Shown: piece by piece, positions 8,787 to 18,867 of the stretch | How the letters are laid out: each line of letters begins with the position of its first letter | Position numbering within the stretch: position 1 is the first letter of the stretch | NCBI GenBank assembly: GCA_001771815.1 | Contig: MEPU01000004.1 | Location: 372,001-436,000 of the forward strand | Length of the DNA: 64,000 nucleotides | Direction: 5' to 3' | From: Bdellovibrionales bacterium RIFCSPHIGHO2_01_FULL_40_29 | GTDB taxonomy: Bacteria; Bdellovibrionota; Bdellovibrionia; Bdellovibrionales; Bdellovibrionaceae | Notes under the pieces: generated by a model | The model's input: only the letters and a program-made list of their open reading frames with translations | Told to the model about the DNA's origin: nothing | Databases searched by the model: none | Translations under genes and position numbers: made by a program

Positions 8787-9239
8787 TCACTCTCCTTGTT
8801 TGTTGAATAGAGCCTGACCGGCTCCAATATTTTCATTATTCAATTCGACTTTATATAAAATCGGCACTGCTTTTGAGAGCATCGCACTGATACTGCAGTA
8901 CTTCGTCTGAGATAAAGTGACCGCCTCCATAACTTTCGAAGATTCCATGGCACCCGTGAACTTAAAAACCAAATTAACTTCTTTAAAAACAACTGGATGC
9001 CCTCCCTCCGTGACACTGGCTTCCGCCTCAATCTGAAAGGTTTCCATCGGTTGTTTAAATTTTTTCAACAATGAAACCACATCCATTCCCGTACACCCAC
9101 AAACGGCGGATAGTACCAATTGCTTTGGCGTTGGTGCCGAGTCACTTCCAATGGGTCCTGTTGTATCCATTTTGATCTGATGGCTGTTAGCCTGAGCTAG
9201 AAATGCGACCTTCTCGGTCCAAGTGCAAAGTACTTTCAT
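8787..9239 (-). CDS. OsmC/Ohr-family protein
   Basis: 150 residues. OsmC-family proteins are thiol peroxidases or related detoxifiers. The two redox Cys positions are present: VCGCTGMDVVSLL in the central helix and TKYCSISAML in the second. The family strand GPIGSDSAPTPKQLVLSAV precedes the first. It resembles the YhfA-like branch more than Ohr. It heads a two-gene operon with the Met-rich secreted protein. A possible -24/-12 promoter lies 39 bp upstream. Confidence 0.88.
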   Translation of the reverse strand: MKVLCTWTEKVAFLAQANSHQIKMDTTGPIGSDSAPTPKQLVLSAVCGCTGMDVVSLLKKFKQPMETFQIEAEASVTEGGHPVVFKEVNLVFKFTGAMESSKVMEAVTLSQTKYCSISAMLSKAVPILYKVELNNENIGAGQALFNKQGE

Positions 9240-9277
9240 ATTATGAATCCTTTTCTAGAAATGTGTCTCATTTATTT

Positions 9278-9293
9278 TGCAAGAAGCGCTCCA
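9278..9293 (-). promoter_or_regulatory. Candidate sigma-54 promoter upstream of osmC-like gene
   Basis: Minus-strand TGGAGC-GCTTC-TTGCA. The invariant GG and GC are 10 bp apart and the -12 half is perfect, but the -24 half differs from TGGCAC at two positions. It sits 39 bp before the start codon, a plausible distance. Confidence 0.4.
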
Positions 9294-9476
9294 TATTCGA
9301 ACAAGAACAGAATTGTTTTGGAAGCTTTTTTTTAATATACAGAGCTATCCTGGCACTGGCTTCTGACAAATTGTCTCATCCCGTAGTCTAGAATTCAAAT
9401 TCAGGCCCCGCTGGTTCGATTCTAGCCAGTACTCGATGATCCACATCCTGGTACAAATTATGCTTTTTAAGTTAAA

Positions 9477-10271
9477 ATGATAAAACAAAAATACTCGTGG
9501 TTTGCTCTTGGTTTCATCGTAGTCCTGCTTTTACTTTATTGGATTTTTTCTCAAAAGCAGAATCAATCCTACACTTTGACCGCCCCTCTTAAGCGAAGCT
9601 CCATCCTGGAAAGTGTTTATGGAATCGGAACTGTCACTGCGCGACGAAGTTATCAAATTAAATCCGGTGTCACCAATAGCATTCAAAAACTCTATGTCCG
9701 AGAAGGTGACTTCGTTCATCGCAATGAAAAATTACTCGAACTGGATTCAACAATTTTTCGTGCCCAATTCGACGGAACAGTCACTTGGATTCCTGCAAAA
9801 GAAGGCGAACTGGCATTTGCTCAATCTGTCATTCTGACTTTAGTGGATTTGACAGATCGCTATGTCATCGTATCTCTGGATCAACGAGGTGCACTTCGTG
9901 TCAAAAAAGGCCAAACAGCAAAAATTAACTTTGATAGCATTCGGGATGAATCCTATTCAGGAACTGTCGAATCAGTCTATTCAAATAACACAGATTTTTT
10001 AGTGCGCATTGATATTACTGGCCTTCCCAGTCAAATCTTACCTGCCATGACCGGCGATGTGGCGATTGGTATTTCTGAACACAAGAATGCATGGGTTGTT
10101 CCGATCTCTACCATTCGCGACGGCAAAGTTTTAGTAAAACAACAGACTGGAAAACCCAAAGATCTTGCAGTAAAAATTGGAATCGTTGATGGCACGAACG
10201 CAGAAATTATTTCTGAAGGTCTTAACGAAGGAGACCAATTGGTCATTCAATCCACAGTGGTCAAACCATGA
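9477..10271 (+). CDS. Periplasmic adaptor of an ABC efflux/export system (HlyD/MacA-like)
   Basis: 264 residues with one N-terminal membrane helix (about 8-26), then a compact adaptor. It has biotinyl-lipoyl-like half-motifs (VREGDFVHRNEKLLELDS and the following FDGTVTWIPAKEGELAF), a beta-barrel domain and a membrane-proximal tail ending VVPISTIRDGKVLV. The coiled-coil hairpin found in MacA is almost absent, so it is a short adaptor. Its stop overlaps the FtsX-like permease by 4 bp. With the next two genes it forms a complete MacAB-like tripartite inner-membrane unit; cargo unknown. Confidence 0.85.
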   Translation: MIKQKYSWFALGFIVVLLLLYWIFSQKQNQSYTLTAPLKRSSILESVYGIGTVTARRSYQIKSGVTNSIQKLYVREGDFVHRNEKLLELDSTIFRAQFDGTVTWIPAKEGELAFAQSVILTLVDLTDRYVIVSLDQRGALRVKKGQTAKINFDSIRDESYSGTVESVYSNNTDFLVRIDITGLPSQILPAMTGDVAIGISEHKNAWVVPISTIRDGKVLVKQQTGKPKDLAVKIGIVDGTNAEIISEGLNEGDQLVIQSTVVKP

Positions 10272-11521
10272 TTTCTTTAGCCCTTCGTTATCTTTTAGCC
10301 CGAAGACGTCAAACTCTATTGACCTTTATGGGAATATTTCTTGGTACGATCGCCTTTGTTGCTATTTCAGGATTCATGCTTGGATTTCGTGAGTACTTGA
10401 TTGATCAGCTCATCAATAGCACGGCCCATGTTCACATCCAAGCTCGTGAAGATTTTTTATCAGAGCACACATTAGATAAAGCATTCTACCAGGATCAATT
10501 TGATTATATTTTTTGGGATCCACCACCATCAGGGCGCAAAGATAGCGCCCTTGTCGATAACCCACAGAGTTGGTATTTGCGACTTCATTCCGACAACCGC
10601 GTCTTTGCCTTTTCTCCACAACTCAAAGCCGCAGCTATTTTTAGTAATGGCAAAGCCACGGCCTCAAGCTCTATAGTCGGTTGCGATCCGATGGAACAGG
10701 TGAAAGTCACCACTATTGGAGACTACGTGAAAGAAGGTAGTTTTTCAGATATTGCCGCAGGAGGAAATCGCTTGGCCATTGGAATTGAACTCAAAAAGCA
10801 ACTTGGCCTCAGACTCTATCAAAATGTCATGGTCGCTTCGGCTCGCAGCACACCGACACCTTTTAAAGTCGTCGCCATTTTTCAAACTGGAAACATAATG
10901 GCTGATCTTGGAGCCTACGGTTCATTGGTGGATATTCAAAAAGTCAATCACACTCCAAATCAAGTTAATGAAATTTCGGTAAAACTCCATGATCTCAATC
11001 AATCCGCTCGCGTGGCTACTGAGTGGAGCAAGTATGGTGTCGACAAAGTCGAAAGCTGGGATCAACAGAATGCCAGTATTTTTTCAGTGTTTAAAATGCA
11101 AGATATTATCCGCTTTTTATCCATCGGATCTATTTTGATTGTGGCTGGATTTGGAATTTATAATGTTCTTAATATGACAGTCCTACAAAAGCGAAAAGAT
11201 GTCGCGATTCTTAGATCCATGGGTTATGGAACACTTGATATTGTGGCTTTATTTTTCTATCAAGGTGTTTTACTCGGTGGTGCCGGAGCCTTATTAGGAG
11301 TTTTTTGTGGATACTTTGTATCCCTTTATCTACGTACAATTCCTTTTAATGCTGGACACATGGCCGGAGGAATCAGCCATCTGATTATTTCCATGAATCC
11401 CTGGATCTACGTGCAAGCAGCATCTATGGCATTTTTTTCGGCCATTTTTGCCAGCATTTTACCAGCCTATGGGGCCGGGAAAATGCAACCGATTGAAATT
11501 ATTCGCGCGGGAGCTGAGTGA
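10268..11521 (+). CDS. FtsX/MacB-type ABC transporter permease
   Basis: 417 residues. TM1 is near 15-40 (LTFMGIFLGTIAFVAISGF), followed by a large periplasmic domain (about 45-275) and three C-terminal helices (about 280-305, 335-365, 375-400). NVLNMTVLQKRKDVAILRSMGYG is the family signature after TM2. It works as a dimer with the next-gene ATPase and the preceding adaptor to move substrates outward or to extract lipoproteins. The 4-bp overlaps at both ends support one operon. Confidence 0.9.
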   Translation: MISLALRYLLARRRQTLLTFMGIFLGTIAFVAISGFMLGFREYLIDQLINSTAHVHIQAREDFLSEHTLDKAFYQDQFDYIFWDPPPSGRKDSALVDNPQSWYLRLHSDNRVFAFSPQLKAAAIFSNGKATASSSIVGCDPMEQVKVTTIGDYVKEGSFSDIAAGGNRLAIGIELKKQLGLRLYQNVMVASARSTPTPFKVVAIFQTGNIMADLGAYGSLVDIQKVNHTPNQVNEISVKLHDLNQSARVATEWSKYGVDKVESWDQQNASIFSVFKMQDIIRFLSIGSILIVAGFGIYNVLNMTVLQKRKDVAILRSMGYGTLDIVALFFYQGVLLGGAGALLGVFCGYFVSLYLRTIPFNAGHMAGGISHLIISMNPWIYVQAASMAFFSAIFASILPAYGAGKMQPIEIIRAGAE

Positions 11522-12207
11522 TGTCGATCATTGCAAAGAATGTTTGTAAATCAATTGGTACACCTTCCGTTCAAATTTTAAAGGATCTTTCTTTTGAAAT
11601 TCCAGATCAATCGTTTTTAGCACTTACCGGAAAATCCGGATCTGGAAAAAGTACATTGCTGTATCTTCTTAGCAGTCTGGATAATGCCACCTCAGGCTCC
11701 ATCGAAGTTGATGGAATAAATCTACAAAATTTATCACCCCAAGAACTCTATCGCTTTAGAAATCAAAAAATGGGATTTATTTTTCAATCTCATTATTTGA
11801 TTGCAGAACTCAGCGCCTTAGAAAATGTGATTCTTCCTGCAAAGAAATTTGAAAAAAATAAAAACCATACTGAACGAGCTCATTTTTTATTGGAAGAATG
11901 CGGCTTGGGGAAACTAACCAATCGTTTGCCTCGGCAATTATCCGGAGGGGAGCAACAACGCGTAGCTATTGCTCGTGCCTTGATGATGAATCCTCGCTAT
12001 CTATTTGCAGATGAACCCACAGGATCTTTGGACACATCCAACGGAGACATCGTTATGAATTTAATTAAAAAAGCAAATAAGGATACAGGCACAACTGTTA
12101 TACTGGTGACACATGATCCTGATTTTGCGGCCCAAGCCCGAAGCCAAATCAATTTAATTGATGGACGAATTGATAAGGGCTCACGCAAAACGATGAGCCC
12201 TTCGTAA
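11521..12207 (+). CDS. ABC transporter ATPase (MacB/LolD type)
   Basis: 228 residues. Walker A is GKSGSGKST, the Q-loop lies in GFIFQSHYLIAELSALENV, the ABC signature is LSGGEQQRVAIARALM, Walker B is YLFADEPTGSLD and the switch His is in VTHD. The layout matches LolD/MacB ATPases that pair with FtsX-type permeases. I start at ATG 11521, which overlaps the permease stop; GTG 11518 is an alternative. The last codons fall within a 9-bp hairpin. Confidence 0.93.
   Translation: MSIIAKNVCKSIGTPSVQILKDLSFEIPDQSFLALTGKSGSGKSTLLYLLSSLDNATSGSIEVDGINLQNLSPQELYRFRNQKMGFIFQSHYLIAELSALENVILPAKKFEKNKNHTERAHFLLEECGLGKLTNRLPRQLSGGEQQRVAIARALMMNPRYLFADEPTGSLDTSNGDIVMNLIKKANKDTGTTVILVTHDPDFAAQARSQINLIDGRIDKGSRKTMSPS
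12175..12202. terminator. Hairpin at convergent gene ends
   Basis: Perfect 9-bp stem AAGGGCTCA/TGAGCCCTT with a 10-nt loop, overlapping the last codons of the ABC ATPase and 8 bp from the end of the convergent aconitase gene. No strong U-tract follows on either strand, so termination is only likely. Confidence 0.45.
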
Positions 12208-12209
12208 CT

Positions 12210-14465
12210 TTACTTTCCGCGAATAAGATTCAAAGCAGAACCCGCTTTGAACCATTTCAGTTGCTCATCATTATAAGTGTGCTTCACAGCAATCGCTTCA
12301 ACTGATTTATCCGCATGTTGAATTTCAAGAGTCAAATTTTTACCCGGAGCTAAATCTTTTAATCCACGAATTGTTAGTAAATCATTTGCTTGAATTTTAT
12401 TATAATCTTCAGGATTCACAAAATGTAATGCCAACACACCTTGCTTCTTCAGATTGGTTTCATGAATACGTGCAAAAGATTTCACAATAACTGCAGAACA
12501 TCCTAAATATCGCGGAGACATCGCCGCATGCTCACGAGATGAACCCTCACCGTAGTTTTCATCACCAATAATCATCCAACCTTTATTGACTTTTTGATAC
12601 TCACGCGCGACTTGTGCAAACTCTTGAGTGCTGCCAGTTAAAAGGTTTACACCTTTTCCAATTTCAGCAGTGTAAGCATTGTCCGCTCCCAAAAGCATAT
12701 TATCAGAAATTTTATCTAAATGGCCACGGTAGTTTAGCCATTTACCACCCGGACTGATGTGATCCGTTGTGCACTTGCCTTTAGCTTTTGCTAAAACATA
12801 ATGCCCTACAAAATCTTGACCATTCCAAACCGTGAATGGCTCAAGCAATTGCAAGCGCTCTGACGTTGGACTGACAACAACCTGAGCGGCTGAACCCGCT
12901 GGCTTTTGATAGCCTTCAACATCTGGAACAAATCCTTTTTCCGGTAACTCTGGAGCCACCGGAGCTTTTAGTTTGATTGATCCTGCAGGACCTACCAACT
13001 CATCCGTCATCGGGTTAAAATCAATTCGCCCAGCCAAACCTAAAGCCATCACCACTTCAGGTGAACCAATAAATGAAAGAGTCTCTGCATTGGCATCATT
13101 ACGACCACGAAAATTTCGATTGAACGAAGTCAAAATTGTATTTTTCTCGCCAGATTTAATATCATCACGTTTCCATTGTCCGATACAAGGTCCGCAGGCG
13201 TTTGCTAAAACAACAGCCCCTACTTTTTCGAATGTTTGCATCTGTCCATCACGCGTGATTGTGTTTTGAATCTGTGTTGACCCCGGAGAAACTAAAAATG
13301 GTTGCGCCATTCTCACACCTACGGTCATCGCCTGCTCAGCCACATACGCCGATCGACCGATATCTTCGTACGAAGAATTCGTACAAGATCCAATCAATGC
13401 CGAAGATAGTTTTGTTGGCCAGCCTTTTTCCTTGGCCTCTTTAGCAATTGCAGAAAGTGGACGTGCTAAATCAGGAGTATGTGGTCCCACCAGGTGAGGC
13501 TCCAACGTTGACAAATCAATTTCATAAACTTCGTCAAAATACTTTGAAGGGTTTTTTATCACTTCCGCATCGGCAGTTAAAATGTCATTGTTTTTATCAG
13601 CGATTGCAGCAAGGTCGGCTCGCCCTGTTGCCTTTAAATATCCACTCATTTTGTTATCATAAGGAAATACCGAACACGTCGCGCCAAGCTCTGCACCCAT
13701 ATTTGTGATCGTGGCTTTTCCTGTGCATGAAATGGATTCTGCACCTTCGCCAAAGTACTCAACAATTTTATCTGTTCCACCTTTGACCGTCAGCATTCCA
13801 CACAATTTCAAAATAACATCTTTTGCAGAAGTCCAGCCGCTGAGCTTTCCTTTCAAGTGAATTCCAATCAGTTTTGGATTCTTGACTTCCCATGGAAGCC
13901 CAACCATCACATCACTGGCATCAGAACCACCCACACCAATCGCGCACATTCCCAAACCACCCGCATTCGGAGTATGAGAATCTGTACCGATCATCAATCC
14001 ACCTGGAAACGCATAATTTTCTAAAATCACTTGATGTATAATTCCAGCACCAGGTTTCCAAAAACCGATATTGTACTTTGAAGATGCCGAGGCCAAAAAA
14101 TCGAACACTTCTTTATTTGTCACGTTCGAGTTAGCCATGTCTTTTTCTTTGCCCTGGTAAGCCAAAATTAAATGATCACAGTGAACAGTTGATGGAACTG
14201 CAGCTTCAGATTTATTTGCCAACATGAACTGTAAAATTGCCATTTGCGCTGTTGCATCTTGCATGGCCACACGATCAGGATTTAAAAGTAAAAAACTTTT
14301 CCCGCGTTCAATTTCTTGATTCTGCGGATCTATTAAATGACCATAGATAATTTTCTCAGCTAAAGTCAGGCCACGGTTTAAACGCTTGCGGATAACATCT
14401 GTTCGAAGGCGTGTGTTCTCGTAAACTTTTTTGACCATTTCTGCGGTCGTTTCAATTTGTGCCAT
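12210..14465 (-). CDS. Aconitate hydratase, mitochondrial-type
   Basis: Isomerises citrate to isocitrate in the TCA cycle with a 4Fe-4S cluster. The 751 residues match the mitochondrial ACO2-type family (about 750-780) and not bacterial AcnA (about 890) or AcnB. The three cluster Cys are in SCTNSSYED and [12 protein letters not shown]. Other family blocks are [18 protein letters not shown] and [10 protein letters not shown] in the swivelling C-terminal domain. It converges with the ABC operon (2-bp gap) and is divergent from the LysR gene. Confidence 0.96.
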   Translation of the reverse strand: MAQIETTAEMVKKVYENTRLRTDVIRKRLNRGLTLAEKIIYGHLIDPQNQEIERGKSFLLLNPDRVAMQDATAQMAILQFMLANKSEAAVPSTVHCDHLILAYQGKEKDMANSNVTNKEVFDFLASASSKYNIGFWKPGAGIIHQVILENYAFPGGLMIGTDSHTPNAGGLGMCAIGVGGSDASDVMVGLPWEVKNPKLIGIHLKGKLSGWTSAKDVILKLCGMLTVKGGTDKIVEYFGEGAESISCTGKATITNMGAELGATCSVFPYDNKMSGYLKATGRADLAAIADKNNDILTADAEVIKNPSKYFDEVYEIDLSTLEPHLVGPHTPDLARPLSAIAKEAKEKGWPTKLSSALIGSCTNSSYEDIGRSAYVAEQAMTVGVRMAQPFLVSPGSTQIQNTITRDGQMQTFEKVGAVVLANACGPCIGQWKRDDIKSGEKNTILTSFNRNFRGRNDANAETLSFIGSPEVVMALGLAGRIDFNPMTDELVGPAGSIKLKAPVAPELPEKGFVPDVEGYQKPAGSAAQVVVSPTSERLQLLEPFTVWNGQDFVGHYVLAKAKGKCTTDHISPGGKWLNYRGHLDKISDNMLLGADNAYTAEIGKGVNLLTGSTQEFAQVAREYQKVNKGWMIIGDENYGEGSSREHAAMSPRYLGCSAVIVKSFARIHETNLKKQGVLALHFVNPEDYNKIQANDLLTIRGLKDLAPGKNLTLEIQHADKSVEAIAVKHTYNDEQLKWFKAGSALNLIRGK

Positions 14466-14603
14466 AGGAGCGTCCTTTTGCTAGATGGTTATTTGACAAA
14501 CTCTATACTCAACCAATTTAATTCTGGAAAAAAATGAATAATTGGAATATAATATAGTAGTATTAGGAATATATGACCTAAGACCAAGACAGAAGGGTTG
14601 CAA

Positions 14604-15452
14604 ATGATTGAAGGACTTGAGGCCCTCTTGGCCCTGGAACGAACTGGCACGATCAGCGAAGCCGCTGCCCAGCTCAGACTGACTCAATCCGCAGTTAGCA
14701 AACGCATTCAGACACTGCAAAATGATGTGAAGTTTGCAGTCATTGAACCCGATGGACGTCGAGTGAAACTGACGGCAAAGGGACAGGCCTTGATTGACAA
14801 GGCTCGTCCTTTGATTTCAGAGCTTAAGAATTTAAGACATCTCCAAATTATCAATGAGATGACTCAGTTCTCAATCGGAATTTCTGATTCCATTGCGGCC
14901 TCGTGGGGACCTCGACTGATTCGTCTGGCGGCAAAAAAAGAAAAAGGCCTCCAGTTCAATATCCACGTTCACCGAAGCACATTGGTTGAAGAGAATGTTA
15001 AACTGGGGCGCTATCATTTGGGCTTGTGTGTCAGTCCGGCCCTTGATAAAAATCTGGTCACTGAAGTTATCTCTGAAGAACCCATGGTACTTCTGACAAA
15101 TCGATTTGACTCAACGATGCCAAGTCAAAAACTGATAACAATCGAACAGAGCTCAGCCACATGGAGAGCCATCGGCGATCGTATTTCAAAACACCCCAAG
15201 CTGCGCGACTTCGAGCTGATGTCGGTGGAATCTTTCGCAGCTATTGTTCAAATGGTTCAAGAAGGTTTCGGACATGGTCTCGTGCCCATCGGCGTCGCCC
15301 TGACAATGGGAGCACCCAAGAAAGCGATTCAATTACTTATTCCAAATATTCGGCGAGAAATAAAACTGATCTCAAGAAAAAGTATTTCCATTTTACCGGA
15401 AATTCAATCCTTCCAGAAGTCTTTGAAGGAAACTTCAAAGGAGCTCTTTTAA
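14604..15452 (+). CDS. LysR-family transcriptional regulator
   Basis: 282 residues. The N-terminal winged helix-turn-helix (about 1-60) includes ALERTGTISEAAAQLRLTQSAVSKRIQTL, and a substrate-binding-like effector domain covers about 85-282. The start is ATG 14604, with AGAAGGG 6 nt upstream; TTG 14598 would sit on the ribosome site. It is divergent from aconitase across 138 bp, so by the usual LysR rule aconitase or itself is the first candidate target; this is an inference. Confidence 0.9.
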   Translation: MIEGLEALLALERTGTISEAAAQLRLTQSAVSKRIQTLQNDVKFAVIEPDGRRVKLTAKGQALIDKARPLISELKNLRHLQIINEMTQFSIGISDSIAASWGPRLIRLAAKKEKGLQFNIHVHRSTLVEENVKLGRYHLGLCVSPALDKNLVTEVISEEPMVLLTNRFDSTMPSQKLITIEQSSATWRAIGDRISKHPKLRDFELMSVESFAAIVQMVQEGFGHGLVPIGVALTMGAPKKAIQLLIPNIRREIKLISRKSISILPEIQSFQKSLKETSKELF

Positions 15453-15467
15453 TTAAGCTCCTTTGAA
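15434..15467. terminator. Hairpin at the end of the lysR gene, with an alternative pairing
   Basis: Perfect 12-bp stem TTCAAAGGAGCT/AGCTCCTTTGAA with a 10-nt loop spanning the lysR stop codon. It probably ends lysR and the convergent subtilase transcript. The segment CTTTGAA at 15421-15427 can instead pair with TTCAAAG at 15434-15440, so two mutually exclusive hairpins are possible. Confidence 0.6.
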
Positions 15468-15473
15468 TCCGAG

Positions 15474-18400
15474 TTATTTATAACTTGGAGCGACTATCTG
15501 AGATTGCGCATCATTAACAAGATCAGAGAACGTAAATTTATTTTGTGGCATCAAGATCAATAAATCTTCCGCACCCTCACCTTTTGTCAATTCTATGCTC
15601 AAAGTCTGATTCCCTTGAACAACAGTATCTTTCAAATCAACAAATGATTGCTCTGCTTTATTCAACGAAATCACGCGATCCGTTTTTTGAGTCTCTTGAA
15701 CACCTGCCAAAAAATCATCAGATTCAACTGAGCTTTGCTCATTGTGAGTCAGTACCACTCGAAAAGATAAGTGCCCAGCATCTGTTTTTGCAAGCTGGCT
15801 CACCGCTGCTTCAACGATCACAACAGTTGAATTATTATATAATTTCATTCCACGCTGACCCAATAAGGCTTCGTCATAGAGTTCTTTACTTTTAATCTCT
15901 TGTAACTTCTTCGGATCATCTTTGATTTTATCCACTTCAGCTTCAAAGGCTTTACGAATTTCTCGAGCTTTCGCAGCATCAATGAGCGTCGAAGCAAACT
16001 CCTCCGAATTTTGATTTGGTATACTTCCAAGGCTAGCACCTAAAAGCTCTTGCTCTGGAATACCATCACCATTGGAATCAATCAGCACACTCACATCACA
16101 TGGATGCCATGTCGTCATTGGTTTATACGTCTTAACAGCAATCTGTAATACATCTTCACTTTCGCCTTTTTCATTCTCTTGAGTCACAATTCGGTATCCC
16201 GCCGATTGCATATCGCAACCTGAAGTCATATAGCTTTCAGCACGCGGTTTGCGCTCATCACCATTTATCAGATTAAACAACAAAGCCTCGCCAGCATTTT
16301 GATTCGCATTATTAATTTCTAAAGTAGCTGCGGCACCCACAGCATCACGTGAAGACCCCGAATGCACTGTTAATTGATTGGCCTGTAGTGCTGATAATTT
16401 ATGAGCAATCGCTAAAACGGGAACTCGGTAAACCTCGCGCTCACCGTCCATGAACTTAACCCAACCATCCATTTCACGAGTGGACTCATCTTTCATTTTG
16501 GTGGCATCAAGAGTCAATGTGAGCGACAAGGACATCGTTTCTTTTGCCGGAACGATCAGTGAATTTACTGACATCATCGAAATGAATTCGCTTCCTTCGA
16601 AAACAACAGAAACTGTCAAAGACTCAGCTGTTAAATTTTTTAAAGACAATGAGCGGCGTAATGATTTTTTGCTCTCTACAGCAGTCTCTCCAATTGAAAT
16701 GGATGGTTCTAAGACCACTAATTTAGAATTTGCTGCTTTGTCTGCTTGCACGCGACCAGCCCCTTGCATCGAAACGGGATAACGTTGCCCCTCAGCACTT
16801 CCAATTGTTTTTGATGTTCCCATCACGATATTTTTGATTTCTTTGGCAGACAAATTCGGCTGGGCTTGCTTGACCAATGCAACAACTCCAGCCATATGCG
16901 GAGCCGACATAGATGTTCCAGACATTTGAACAATGGATTTACCACCACCAATTTTTGCAGAAATCACATTGCTTCCAGGAGCTGAGATTTCAGGCTTGAT
17001 AAAGCCATCAACAGAGCGCGGTCCTTTTGACGAAAAATCTGTCAAAGTATCAATCAATTCTGTTTTTTCAATTTTCTCTTGAGCTAAAAATTCAATCGTC
17101 ACATCCGAATTCTTTTGAGCTGCTTTCACCTTATTCGCAGCATCCAAAGAAATCATAATGGCTGGAATATCAAATACATCTGTAGTTCCCATTGCAATAG
17201 AAGATCCCTCGGCATTATTTCCAACAACAACACCAATGGCACCTGCTGCAGCTGCACGTTTAATTTTATCATTGAAAGTCACAGTCCCGCGATCAATAAA
17301 CGCCACATGACCTTTAACTGCAGCCTTCATTTCTTCGGTAAAATCTTCCGCAGCTAAGCCCACATAAACTAATTTCCCAGTCACATTTCCAGCATCAGCA
17401 ATTTGTTTTGTCGTCGCGGCTTCAATGGCTTCAACAAGAATAGATTCTGCTCCTAAGTTAATTTTTGAAGAGTTAAATTTCCAGTTTTGATCGCTATTAT
17501 CAACCGAAGCCGCCACAGACAGCGCTTCTGTCGAAGTCCCCGGAGAACCCACGATATAATCACTGGCTCCAGAGTTACCACCCGAGGCAACCACAACAAC
17601 ATCACCGTTTACTAAATTTTTAACAGCTTCTGCGTACAAAATATGGGGATCACCGTATCCACCCCCCAGCGACATATTCACCACATCTAATTTATCAGAA
17701 ATATCTCCATCAGCATTAGGATCTACTGAATACTCAAGTGCAGCGATAACAACAACATCACTTGTTGAACCATTCGCACCAAAAACTTTAATCGCATGCA
17801 ATTCAGCATCTGGCGCCATTCCATTGTACGACACGACTCCATCACCTAAACCAGCCACTGTACCGGCCACATGAGTTCCATGCCCCGCCTCATCGATTGG
17901 ATTCATATCTGGCTTTGGAATATGTTTTGCGAAATCCGGAGAGGCCGCATCATACGCGGTTCCAACTAAATCAATTCCACCAACAACTTTACTATTAGGA
18001 TATCCAACAGCTTCACCAGATGGATCAATGGCCTTAAAGGCTTCTTCAGTACCCGCTCCCGTAAACATGCTGTGCGTGTAATCAATTCCCGTATCAATAA
18101 TTCCAACCTTCATACCTTTTCCAGAAATACCTTGTAAATTAAGAGCCTCCGCCCCAATAAACTTAGATGAATTCCTCTCGGTAATCCCATTGCTACCAAC
18201 TGAATTTGTATTCTCTGTAATGATCGGGCGTGCAAAGTTACCTGAGAACTCCGAAGAAACAATCTGACCAAGTCCTTTGATCTTATCATGAAATTCATTT
18301 GGCGAAAGAACCGCAATCGCATTCAACACCATCTTATATTTGTAAATCACTTGAATTTCAGACGACAAGGCTTTCAGTGTTGCAATGACTTCGTCCTGCT

Positions 18401-18650
18401 CTTGAGTGATTTTCACCAAAAGATCTGCATCCACGACAGATTTGCCATTGATTTTTTTGGCTGACTCCAACAAAGAGGGGTTTTTCAATTTTAACACCGC
18501 AATAAACTGCTCTGAGTTTTGAGGTCTTGTGCTAATAATCTGATTTGAATCCGCCAGGTGAGGGTTTAATTTGTCTGTATCTAGATTCGATGTGCAACCA
18601 ACAACAACAGACATAGACAATACAGATACCAGCGCTTTAAATACTTTCAT
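15474..18650 (-). CDS. Subtilisin-like serine protease lipoprotein with PA domain
   Basis: 1058 residues. A lipobox ends at Cys19 (VVVGCTS), so the protein is lipid-anchored. An inhibitor-I9-like prodomain (about 45-140) precedes the S8 peptidase, with catalytic Asp186 (IIDTGID), His257 (GHGTHVAGT) and Ser580 (SGTSMSAPH). A PA domain (about 400-525) is inserted in the catalytic domain, as in C5a-peptidase and plant subtilases. The C-terminal 400 residues are beta-rich. It probably degrades extracellular or periplasmic protein. It converges on lysR across a hairpin and stands alone as a transcription unit. Confidence 0.94.
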   Translation of the reverse strand: MKVFKALVSVLSMSVVVGCTSNLDTDKLNPHLADSNQIISTRPQNSEQFIAVLKLKNPSLLESAKKINGKSVVDADLLVKITQEQDEVIATLKALSSEIQVIYKYKMVLNAIAVLSPNEFHDKIKGLGQIVSSEFSGNFARPIITENTNSVGSNGITERNSSKFIGAEALNLQGISGKGMKVGIIDTGIDYTHSMFTGAGTEEAFKAIDPSGEAVGYPNSKVVGGIDLVGTAYDAASPDFAKHIPKPDMNPIDEAGHGTHVAGTVAGLGDGVVSYNGMAPDAELHAIKVFGANGSTSDVVVIAALEYSVDPNADGDISDKLDVVNMSLGGGYGDPHILYAEAVKNLVNGDVVVVASGGNSGASDYIVGSPGTSTEALSVAASVDNSDQNWKFNSSKINLGAESILVEAIEAATTKQIADAGNVTGKLVYVGLAAEDFTEEMKAAVKGHVAFIDRGTVTFNDKIKRAAAAGAIGVVVGNNAEGSSIAMGTTDVFDIPAIMISLDAANKVKAAQKNSDVTIEFLAQEKIEKTELIDTLTDFSSKGPRSVDGFIKPEISAPGSNVISAKIGGGKSIVQMSGTSMSAPHMAGVVALVKQAQPNLSAKEIKNIVMGTSKTIGSAEGQRYPVSMQGAGRVQADKAANSKLVVLEPSISIGETAVESKKSLRRSLSLKNLTAESLTVSVVFEGSEFISMMSVNSLIVPAKETMSLSLTLTLDATKMKDESTREMDGWVKFMDGEREVYRVPVLAIAHKLSALQANQLTVHSGSSRDAVGAAATLEINNANQNAGEALLFNLINGDERKPRAESYMTSGCDMQSAGYRIVTQENEKGESEDVLQIAVKTYKPMTTWHPCDVSVLIDSNGDGIPEQELLGASLGSIPNQNSEEFASTLIDAAKAREIRKAFEAEVDKIKDDPKKLQEIKSKELYDEALLGQRGMKLYNNSTVVIVEAAVSQLAKTDAGHLSFRVVLTHNEQSSVESDDFLAGVQETQKTDRVISLNKAEQSFVDLKDTVVQGNQTLSIELTKGEGAEDLLILMPQNKFTFSDLVNDAQSQIVAPSYK

Positions 18651-18867
18651 TATTCCCCCAGAACTTTATTATTTAAAAACTGCGCAAGTTATAAGCTAGT
18701 TTATTGCCAAAATCGACAAAAAAAGGCCACCCTGCCACCAGTTTCAATGAGTCAGACGTGGTTATACAAATCTCGGACCAGTATGAAAATTATTCATTTT
18801 TTAAACTTAAATTTTGTGATTTCATAGTTCAAACAAACAACATTAACCAGGATTAGGAGATATCCTT

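Noticed and set aside
9410-9433. Possible tRNA: a T-arm-like GCTGG-TTCGATT-CTAGC and following 7 bases
   Set aside because: No matching acceptor 5' strand (AGTACTG) or anticodon arm 60-80 bases upstream and no encoded CCA. ACTGGCT/AGCCAGT pair at 9355 and 9424, but the T-arm then falls in the wrong register.
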